DNA of 64,000 bases, taken from positions 18,744 through 82,743 of the forward strand of contig CAJTYS010000013.1 in NCBI GenBank assembly GCA_910583765.1, given 5' to 3'. Origin of the DNA: an uncultured Eubacteriales bacterium. Its GTDB lineage: Bacteria; Bacillota; Clostridia; Peptostreptococcales; Anaerovoracaceae. The notes under the pieces are model-generated. The model had not been told where the DNA came from and did not search any database. It saw only the letters and a program-made list of their open reading frames with translations. Position numbers and translations under genes: made by a program. Every line of letters begins with the position of its first letter. Within the stretch, counting starts at the first letter, position 1. Below, in pieces: positions 26,591 to 33,390 of the stretch.

Positions 26591-27770
26591 AGGGTTTCAG
26601 ATGGATCGGCTGCTGGACAAATGCATGAAAAACAAGATCCAGCTGCGCCAGGTAAAATTCATCAGCGACCTGGAGATCACCCTGCTCATTGAGAAACGAG
26701 ACTTTAAAAAACTGAAAAAACTGGCAAAGAGCAGTTATAAGATCACGATCATGGAAGAAGGAGGCTACAAACATGGGCTCCAGAGGCTGTGGAAGAAAAA
26801 GATCACGCTCATAGGCGTTTTGCTGCTGGGGGGATTTTTATATTACCAGAGTTTGTTTATCGTGGAAATCCAAATAGACGGATACGAAAAGATCAATGAG
26901 CCTCACCTGCGGCAGACTTTAGCGGAGGCAGGGCTCTACGAGGGCTGCCGCAAGGATGTTGACCTGAACAAAGTGAAGATCCGGCTTTATGAGAAATATG
27001 ACGAGATCTCCTGGGCAGGCATCACTTTCAATGGGAACCTGGCGGAGGTTTCCATCGCAGAAGGGCAGAAGCCTGTGAAAACAAAAGTAGAAAAGAAAAA
27101 GCCATGCAGCATCGTAGCGGACAGGGCTGGCTACATCCATAGAATCGTGCCCATTGAAGGCCTGCGGGCAGTCAAGGATGGAAGTTACGTGAAAAAAGGA
27201 GATGTTCTCATCACAGGAGTGGTTCCCTTGCGCAACGTGGCTTATGGAACGGAATCAGAGGGAGAGACAGAGACCTATGTTCACGCGGAAGGAACGGTGG
27301 AAGCAAAGATCCCAGAGCGCTTGGTGTTTTATGGAGAGCGGTACCAGCGGATCAAAACCAGGACCGGAAACAAAATATGGGGGCTTTCCCTCAATGACCA
27401 CAACTCGGCAAAAGCCATGAATCCTTACGAATCTTCTGTGATCAAAACCAAAAACTTGCTGGACATCGTTCGCCCTTTCCGCTTAAAATTGGATGTGGCA
27501 TGGGTGGAAGAGGTGACTCTTTCGCAGAGAGAAGTCAAGGATGAGGACTTGAAAAAAACGGTAAACGCCAAGATCCGGCAGCACGCGAAAGAAAATTTAC
27601 CAGAAAACGCCCAAATTTTAAATAAAAGTTTGAATTTTTCCCGGGAAAAAAATATAATAACAATAGGTGTGACATTAGAGACCCTGCAGCAAATAGGAAA
27701 AGAAGAGGAGATCCCAGTTGATAAACGACAAAGAAAAGATAAGAAAGATAACGATCAGCGAAGTGACTGA
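26538..27770 (+). CDS. yqfD: Sporulation protein YqfD
   Basis: 410-residue membrane-anchored sporulation protein. An N-terminal strand-helix region (YRKIKIEGFQMDRLLDKC) precedes a single transmembrane helix around residues 92-112 (ITLIGVLLLGGFLYYQSLF), then an extracytoplasmic part with a POTRA-like start (VEIQIDGYEKINEPHLRQTL). The GTG at 26538 is preferred although it overlaps yqfC by 53 bases, because homologues carry about 20 residues before the YxxIxIEG strand. The ATG at 26601, with GAAGGG before it, would cut that strand off. It overlaps phoH at its end by 53 bases, so translation is probably coupled through the cluster. Confidence 0.85.
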   Translation: MIWNNSSFTEHYRKIKIEGFQMDRLLDKCMKNKIQLRQVKFISDLEITLLIEKRDFKKLKKLAKSSYKITIMEEGGYKHGLQRLWKKKITLIGVLLLGGFLYYQSLFIVEIQIDGYEKINEPHLRQTLAEAGLYEGCRKDVDLNKVKIRLYEKYDEISWAGITFNGNLAEVSIAEGQKPVKTKVEKKKPCSIVADRAGYIHRIVPIEGLRAVKDGSYVKKGDVLITGVVPLRNVAYGTESEGETETYVHAEGTVEAKIPERLVFYGERYQRIKTRTGNKIWGLSLNDHNSAKAMNPYESSVIKTKNLLDIVRPFRLKLDVAWVEEVTLSQREVKDEDLKKTVNAKIRQHAKENLPENAQILNKSLNFSREKNIITIGVTLETLQQIGKEEEIPVDKRQRKDKKDNDQRSD

Positions 27771-28704
27771 CCGCAGCGAACTGTTTGGAAACCTGGACGC
27801 GAACATTGACATTTTGAAGGAAAATCTGGACGTGGACATGATGCAGCGAGACAATGAGTTGATCCTAAGGGGTCAGGACGCGGACAAGGCGGTAGGCGTT
27901 GTCAAGGAACTGCTGGAGATCATCGCTTCCGGTGAAAAGCTGGATGAGCAAAAGCTCCAGTATGTCATCGCATTGAACAGGGAAGGCGGCTCCTACAGGG
28001 AGGCCAACATTGACAAAGACATCCTCTGCTTTACCCACAAGGGAAAACCACTGCGGCCAAAGACTCTGGGCCAGAAAAAGTATGTGGACAGCATCCGCAG
28101 GCGGGACATTGTGTTCGGCATCGGACCAGCGGGGACCGGTAAGACTTATATCGCAGTGGCAATGGCAGTCCAGGCATTCAAGAACAAGGAAGTGGAAAAG
28201 ATCATCCTCACCAGGCCAGCGGTGGAAGCAGGCGAGCGGCTGGGCTTTCTTCCCGGAGACATGCAGGAAAAAGTGGATCCTTACCTGCGGCCTTTGTACG
28301 ATGCGCTTTACGATGTGCTGGGGCGGGAAAACGCCCTGCGGCTGAAAGAAAAGGAGGTTATCGAAGTGGTGCCTCTGGCCTATATGCGGGGCCGGACTTT
28401 GGACAACTCCTTCATTATTTTGGACGAAGCCCAAAACACCACGAAAGAGCAAATGAAGATGTTCCTTACCAGGATGGGCTTTGGCTCCAAGATCATTGTC
28501 ACCGGCGATATTACCCAGATCGATTTGCCAAGGGGAAAGCGATCAGGATTAGTGGAAGCAGCCAAGATCTTGAAACACACCAAAGGCATTGATTTCTGCC
28601 GTTTGCGGGACATGGACGTGGTGCGCCACGAACTGGTGAAACGGATCATCGGCGCTTATGATCAGTATTATAAAGCTCACCCAGAGGAGGCGGAGGAAGA
28701 ATAA
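27718..28704 (+). CDS. phoH: PhoH-like ATPase
   Basis: 328-residue cytosolic ATPase of the PhoH family, related to the N-terminal half of superfamily 1 helicases and linked to RNA metabolism. Walker A GPAGTGKT at 136-143, Walker B IILDEAQNT with DEAQ at 236-239, and a sensor-like TGDITQIDLP. The TTG start at 27718 is supported by AGAGGAG nine bases ahead and gives the normal N-terminal length with the KH-like region. It sits between yqfD and ybeY, the standard order; the following ybeY begins one base after the stop. Confidence 0.93.
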   Translation: MINDKEKIRKITISEVTDRSELFGNLDANIDILKENLDVDMMQRDNELILRGQDADKAVGVVKELLEIIASGEKLDEQKLQYVIALNREGGSYREANIDKDILCFTHKGKPLRPKTLGQKKYVDSIRRRDIVFGIGPAGTGKTYIAVAMAVQAFKNKEVEKIILTRPAVEAGERLGFLPGDMQEKVDPYLRPLYDALYDVLGRENALRLKEKEVIEVVPLAYMRGRTLDNSFIILDEAQNTTKEQMKMFLTRMGFGSKIIVTGDITQIDLPRGKRSGLVEAAKILKHTKGIDFCRLRDMDVVRHELVKRIIGAYDQYYKAHPEEAEEE

Positions 28705-28705
28705 G

Positions 28706-29158
28706 ATGAACATTTTGTATGATCCGGAAAACATGCCGGAAGAGGCCCTGTTTGCTAAGATGAAGGAAGGCGCGGCCTTGTGCGCCGAAGCAGAAGGGAT
28801 CCCTGCACAGCGGGCGGAGGTGAGTCTGACATTTGTCAGCAGTGAAGAGATCAGGGCCTTGAATCGGGATTACCGGAACGTGGACAAGGTGACGGACGTA
28901 TTGTCTTTTCCCCAATATGAAGATCTGAATCAGATTCCAGAGCAAGGAGAGATCCCCTTGGGAGACGTGGTCATTTGTCGGGAGCAGGCTGTGAAACAGG
29001 CCCAGGAGCTGGGCCATTCCAAAGAACGGGAGATCGTTTATCTGTTCATCCACAGCATCTGCCACCTGTTAGGCTACGATCATATGGAAGAAGAGGACCG
29101 GCAGGAGATGCGGCAGCGGGAAGAAGCAGTCATGTCAAAGATCCAGTTAGAGAGGTGA
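28706..29158 (+). CDS. ybeY: Endoribonuclease YbeY (rRNA maturation factor)
   Basis: 150-residue zinc endoribonuclease needed for 16S rRNA 3'-end maturation and ribosome quality control. The metal site is HSICHLLGYDH (His116, His120, His126). The upstream DVLSFP motif near 64-69 and GDVVI are also conserved. The ATG at 28706 is preceded by GGAGGAAG inside the end of phoH; a longer in-frame start overlapping phoH lacks family support. It is followed directly by cdd. The dgkA gene that usually separates ybeY and cdd in Firmicutes is missing. Confidence 0.95.
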   Translation: MNILYDPENMPEEALFAKMKEGAALCAEAEGIPAQRAEVSLTFVSSEEIRALNRDYRNVDKVTDVLSFPQYEDLNQIPEQGEIPLGDVVICREQAVKQAQELGHSKEREIVYLFIHSICHLLGYDHMEEEDRQEMRQREEAVMSKIQLER

Positions 29159-29163
29159 AACAC

Positions 29164-29550
29164 ATGGAATACAAAGAACTATATCGTTTAGCGGACAAAG
29201 TAAAAGAAAACGCCTATGTGCCCTTTTCCCATTTCCAAGTGGGAGCGGCTTTGCTGACAGCGGATGGCCAGGTGTTCACGGGAGTCAATATCGAAAACTC
29301 TTCCTTTGGGGCCACCATTTGCGCGGAGCGGACCGCATTCGTGAAAGCCATTTCCGAAGGCCAGCGGCAGTTTAGGGCCATCGCAGTGGCTTCCAGCGGC
29401 GGGGAAGCGCTGCCTTGCGGAATCTGCAGGCAGTTCATGTATGAATTTTGCCCGGAATTAGATGTTATCACAGGAGAAAACGAAGACAGCCTGCGGGTGC
29501 GGACATTAGAAGAGCTGCTGCCAGAGGGCTTTCGATTGGAGAAAGAATGA
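29164..29550 (+). CDS. cdd: Cytidine deaminase
   Basis: 128-residue homotetrameric-type cytidine deaminase converting (deoxy)cytidine to (deoxy)uridine. Zinc site: Cys53-Ala-Glu55 in CAERTAF, with Cys85 and Cys88 in PCGICRQ; Glu55 is the catalytic proton shuttle. The NAYVPFSHFQVGAAL start is characteristic. Its ribosome site (AGAGGTG) overlaps the end of ybeY, and its stop overlaps the era start as ATGA, so the three are translationally linked. It also ties to the purine/pyrimidine salvage genes at the left end only by pathway, not by position. Confidence 0.96.
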   Translation: MEYKELYRLADKVKENAYVPFSHFQVGAALLTADGQVFTGVNIENSSFGATICAERTAFVKAISEGQRQFRAIAVASSGGEALPCGICRQFMYEFCPELDVITGENEDSLRVRTLEELLPEGFRLEKE

Positions 29551-30440
29551 AATCAGGATTTATCAGTATCGTTGGCAGGCCAAACGTGGGCAAATCCACA
29601 CTGCTCAACGCGATTTTAGGAGAAAAGATCGCTATCACAACAGACAAACCCCAGACCACCAGAAATTCCATTAGAGGGATTTACACCAGCCTGGGACAAG
29701 AGGAAGAAGACCTGCAGATGGTGTTCATCGACACCCCGGGGATCCACAAGCCGAGAAACAAGCTGGGAGACTTTATGACGGAAACAGCTATCGGCACCTT
29801 CAAAGAAGTGGACGCCATTATCTTCATCACCGATGACAAACTGAGCGCGGGGCCAGGAGACAAATACATTTTAGAGCTTTTGAAGGAAGCGCCCACGCCA
29901 AAGATCCTGGTCATCAACAAGATCGACAAGGTGGAACCGGACGCTTACAGAGAAATCTACGAAGAGTACGATGAGACAGGGGTGTTTTCTCAGATCATAG
30001 GAACCTGTGCCACCAGCGGCAAGAACGTGGAGGACGTGATCAAGGCCGGAGCCAGCTTCATGGAGCGGGGACCCATGTATTTCCCAGAAGACATGGTGAC
30101 AGACCATCCAGAACGGTTCATTGTCAGCGAGATCATCAGGGAAAAGCTGTTGCTCTATTTGCAGGATGAAGTGCCTCACGGCGTGGCCATTGAGATCGAA
30201 AGCTACGAAGAAAAGCCAAAGATCACCAAGATCGGCGCAGTGATTTATTGTGAGAAAAAATCCCACAAGGGCATTATCATCGGCAAGGACGGCAGGAAGC
30301 TGAAGGGCGTGGGAAAAAGCGCCAGAGAAGAGATCGAAGCCCTGCTGGGCACGAAGGTATTTTTGCAGACCTGGGTGAAGGTGAAGGAAAACTGGCGAGA
30401 CAGCGATTTCGCTCTTTCCAATTTTGGATACAAGGAATGA
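29547..30440 (+). CDS. era: GTPase Era
   Basis: 297-residue essential GTPase that binds 16S rRNA near its 3' end and assists small-subunit assembly. G1 GRPNVGKS at 10-17, a threonine-rich switch I (TTDKPQTTR), G3 DTPGIHKP, G4 NKIDK. The C-terminal KH domain contains VAIEIESYEE and HKGIIIGKDGRKLKGVG. The start overlaps the cdd stop as ATGA. An adjacent ybeY is functionally apt, since both act on 16S 3'-end maturation. Confidence 0.97.
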   Translation: MKSGFISIVGRPNVGKSTLLNAILGEKIAITTDKPQTTRNSIRGIYTSLGQEEEDLQMVFIDTPGIHKPRNKLGDFMTETAIGTFKEVDAIIFITDDKLSAGPGDKYILELLKEAPTPKILVINKIDKVEPDAYREIYEEYDETGVFSQIIGTCATSGKNVEDVIKAGASFMERGPMYFPEDMVTDHPERFIVSEIIREKLLLYLQDEVPHGVAIEIESYEEKPKITKIGAVIYCEKKSHKGIIIGKDGRKLKGVGKSAREEIEALLGTKVFLQTWVKVKENWRDSDFALSNFGYKE

Positions 30441-30455
30441 TAAAGAGGCGGCAGG

Positions 30456-31223
30456 ATGATCACAGATACCGAAGGAATCGTGTTAAAACAAGTGAAAGCA
30501 GCGTATGGACGGCGAATGGTCCTCCTTTTTTCCAAAAAATACGGTAAGATCAGCGCCGGCACCAGCATCAGCGAAAAGGGACGGAACAAATCAGCCCTGG
30601 CCATGCGTCCTTTCACTTATGGCAGATATGAGCTTTTTAAAAACAGGGACAGCTTTCATGTGAACAGCGCGGAAGTGCTGAAAAGCTATTATAAGATCGG
30701 GGAAGACGTGGACAAATACATGAATAGTTCCTATGTTCTGGAGTTTACAGAAAAGGTCCTGCCCGAGGAGCAGCCATCTCTTGCCATGTTCAGCTTGATC
30801 TTGGACTTTTTCGCTGCCATGGAGCACCGGAAGAAAAGCCACGGGACCCTGGTTTTGGGTTATGAGATCAAGACCTTGAAGATCATGGGCATCATGCCTA
30901 GCCTGGATCAGTGCGTCTGCTGCGGCGCGTCCTGCGACAGAGAAAACCCTCCCATGTATTTCCATATCGCAGAAGGCGGGGTGGTTTGCGGAAATTGTGG
31001 GAAAGAACTTGAAATTCCTGTCAATGACACATTGATTTATCCGATCAATTTTGGTATAGTAGATATATTAAAATATTTTTCGGATCATTCGCTGAAAAAT
31101 TTTGAGAACCTGGCTTTGGAAGAGAAGGTTCGCAAGCAGCTGCAGACTATGATCAGGCATTACGCGGCATACTATTTAGAGATCGGCGAATTGAAGAGCG
31201 AAAGCTTTTTGACGGAATATTAA
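30456..31223 (+). CDS. recO: DNA repair protein RecO
   Basis: 255-residue recombination mediator that works with RecR and RecF to load RecA on gapped DNA. The N-terminal OB fold starts TDTEGIVLKQVKAAYGRR, and the helical C-terminal part carries a zinc-ribbon pair CVCCGASC and CGNCG (about 149-179). GGCAGG lies before the ATG at 30456. Position after era is conserved across Bacillota. Confidence 0.94.
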   Translation: MITDTEGIVLKQVKAAYGRRMVLLFSKKYGKISAGTSISEKGRNKSALAMRPFTYGRYELFKNRDSFHVNSAEVLKSYYKIGEDVDKYMNSSYVLEFTEKVLPEEQPSLAMFSLILDFFAAMEHRKKSHGTLVLGYEIKTLKIMGIMPSLDQCVCCGASCDRENPPMYFHIAEGGVVCGNCGKELEIPVNDTLIYPINFGIVDILKYFSDHSLKNFENLALEEKVRKQLQTMIRHYAAYYLEIGELKSESFLTEY

Positions 31224-31241
31224 ATACCAGGAGGTAGTATC

Positions 31242-31943
31242 ATGGAGATTACATTAGAAAAGATCGAACTGGTCAAAGACAGAACAGGCGTGAGCTACGC
31301 TGAGGCCAAAGAAGCGCTGGAAGCAGCGGACGGCAGCGTGGTAGACGCGATCATCAGCATCGAAGAGACCATTGATCGGAAAGAAAGCAAGTCCTTTAGC
31401 AAACAGGGAACCGCGGTGTTGGATAACCTAAAGGACCTGGTCAAAAAAGGAAATGTCTCTAAGATCCTTGTGAAGAGGGACGATGAAGTGATCCTGAACA
31501 TCCCAGTGAACTTGGGGATCATTGGGACCGTGGTGGCCCCATGGGGCGCGGTGCTGGGCGTTGTGGCAGCCTTCGGGTTCAAATGCACAGTGGAAGTGGT
31601 CAAGGACGATGGGACCATCATTGATGTGAGCGACACGGTGTCTGACACAGTTGGGACCGTGGTGGAAAAGGGCAGCGTGGTAGCTGACGAAATGAAAGAA
31701 AAGGGCGCGGACCTTTATCAGGATGTGAAGGAAAAGAGCTCTGACATTTATCAGAACGCGAAAGCAAAGGCTTCCGAGGCCATCAGCAAAGTGAAGAAGG
31801 ACAAGGAAGACATCGACTTTTCCAATTGCTTTAATGAAGATGAAGAAGCGGTCATCGATGACGATGAAGAGGCAGGCGAAAACGCTGCTAGCGAGGCAGA
31901 AGAAAAAGCCGAAGACACGAAAGAACCATCAGAAGAAAAATAA
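31242..31943 (+). CDS. DUF4342 protein with UBA-like N-terminus and acidic tail
   Basis: 233-residue protein of clostridial recO-glyS loci. Residues 1-45 (LEKIELVKDRTGVSYAEAKE and following) resemble a UBA/TS-N three-helix domain. Residues 60-125 fit the DUF4342 pattern with a hydrophobic stretch (NIPVNLGIIGTVVAPWGAVL) that could be a membrane hairpin. Then comes an amphipathic repeat region (EKGADLYQDVKEKSSDIYQN) and a strongly acidic tail rich in Glu and Asp. AGGAGGTAG precedes the ATG. Function unknown. Membrane association, like that of phage-shock-type or apolipoprotein-like proteins, is an inference from the amphipathic region. Confidence 0.8.
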   Translation: MEITLEKIELVKDRTGVSYAEAKEALEAADGSVVDAIISIEETIDRKESKSFSKQGTAVLDNLKDLVKKGNVSKILVKRDDEVILNIPVNLGIIGTVVAPWGAVLGVVAAFGFKCTVEVVKDDGTIIDVSDTVSDTVGTVVEKGSVVADEMKEKGADLYQDVKEKSSDIYQNAKAKASEAISKVKKDKEDIDFSNCFNEDEEAVIDDDEEAGENAASEAEEKAEDTKEPSEEK

Positions 31944-31968
31944 GGAAACGGTAGGTAACATACAAGCA

Positions 31969-33372
31969 ATGAATAAAGAAGTGACCATGGACAAAATTAC
32001 TGCTCTGGCGAAAAACAGAGGATTCGTGTACCCGGGCTCTGAAATTTACGGAGGCCTGGCCAATACCTGGGATTACGGTCCTCTGGGCGTTGAATTCAAG
32101 AACAACGTGAAAAAGGCCTGGTGGAAAAAGTTCGTGCAGGAATCCAAATATAACGTGGGGCTGGACGCGGCGATCCTCATGAACCCTCAGACTTGGGTGG
32201 CCTCTGGCCATGTGGGGGGCTTCGCGGATCCGCTCATTGACTGCAAAGCGTGTAAATCCAGGTTCCGCGCGGATCAGCTCATCGAAGAATACCTGAAAAG
32301 CGAAGGCATTGAGGATGTGACAGTGGATGGATGGTCCAACGAAAAGCTGGAGGAATTCATCAAGGAAAAGAATATCAAATGTCCTGACTGCGGAAAAGCG
32401 GATTTCACAGGCATCCGCCAGTTCAATCTCATGTTCAAGACCTTCCAGGGGGTGACGGAGGATTCCAAAGCAGAGCTGTTCCTGCGGCCAGAAACGGCCC
32501 AGGGCATATTCGTCAACTTCAGAAACGTGCAGAGGACTTCCAGAAAGAAGATCCCTTTTGGCATCGCGCAGATCGGAAAATCCTTCCGAAATGAGATCAC
32601 GCCGGGAAATTTCACCTTTAGGACCAGAGAATTCGAGCAGATGGAACTGGAATTTTTCTGTGCGCCGGGAACGGATCTGGAATGGTTCGCTTACTGGAAG
32701 GACTATTGTGTGAACTTCCTGAAATCTCTGGGTATGAGGGAAGAAAACATCCGCCTGCGGGATCACGAGCAGGAAGAGCTTTCCCATTACAGCAACGCCA
32801 CTACGGACATCGAGTACTTGTTCCCATTTGGCTGGGGCGAACTGTGGGGAATCGCGGACCGGACGGATTTTGACCTGAAACAGCATATCGAGCATTCCGG
32901 TCAGGAAATGAACTACATGGATCCTGAGACCAATGAAAAATACGTGCCTTACTGCATCGAGCCGTCCCTTGGCGCGGATCGGGTGGCCCTGGCCTTCCTG
33001 GTGGACGCATATGATGAAGAGGTTCTGACTGACAGCAAGGGCAAGGAAGACGTGCGAACTGTCATGCGCTTTCATCCGGCGCTTGCGCCTTTCAAAGCCG
33101 CTGTGCTGCCCCTGGCCAAAAAGCTGGCTCATGTGGCAGAGCCCATCCATGAAGAACTGTCAAAGTACTTTAACGTGGATTACGATGCGGCAGGTTCCAT
33201 TGGAAAACGGTATAGAAGGGAAGATGAAATCGGAACGCCGTTCTGCATCTGCGTGGACTTTGACACAGAAGAGGATGGCTGCGTGACCATTCGGGATAGA
33301 GACACAATGGATCAGATTCGCGTACCCGTGGATCAGGTCAGAAGCTATATCGAAGAAAAATTAATATTTTAG
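31969..33372 (+). CDS. glyQS: Glycyl-tRNA synthetase, dimeric type
   Basis: 467-residue class II synthetase of the single-chain (alpha2) type, charging tRNA-Gly. Motifs: GFVYPGSEIYGGLANTWDYG near the start, a zinc-binding-like CKACKSRFRADQ with CPDCGKADF, class II motif 2 FRNEITPGNFTFRTREFEQM, and the C-terminal anticodon-binding domain (FHPALAPFKAAVLPL). The ATG at 31969 is chosen because it matches related N-termini. The longer frame overlaps the DUF4342 gene. No T-box leader is visible, consistent with being internal to an operon. Confidence 0.95.
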   Translation: MNKEVTMDKITALAKNRGFVYPGSEIYGGLANTWDYGPLGVEFKNNVKKAWWKKFVQESKYNVGLDAAILMNPQTWVASGHVGGFADPLIDCKACKSRFRADQLIEEYLKSEGIEDVTVDGWSNEKLEEFIKEKNIKCPDCGKADFTGIRQFNLMFKTFQGVTEDSKAELFLRPETAQGIFVNFRNVQRTSRKKIPFGIAQIGKSFRNEITPGNFTFRTREFEQMELEFFCAPGTDLEWFAYWKDYCVNFLKSLGMREENIRLRDHEQEELSHYSNATTDIEYLFPFGWGELWGIADRTDFDLKQHIEHSGQEMNYMDPETNEKYVPYCIEPSLGADRVALAFLVDAYDEEVLTDSKGKEDVRTVMRFHPALAPFKAAVLPLAKKLAHVAEPIHEELSKYFNVDYDAAGSIGKRYRREDEIGTPFCICVDFDTEEDGCVTIRDRDTMDQIRVPVDQVRSYIEEKLIF

Positions 33373-33390
33373 ATGAAGGAGACTGAGAAA

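Noticed and set aside
31888..33150. 420-codon antisense frame over glycyl-tRNA synthetase
   Set aside because: Shadow of a real synthetase gene; no start signals or domain.
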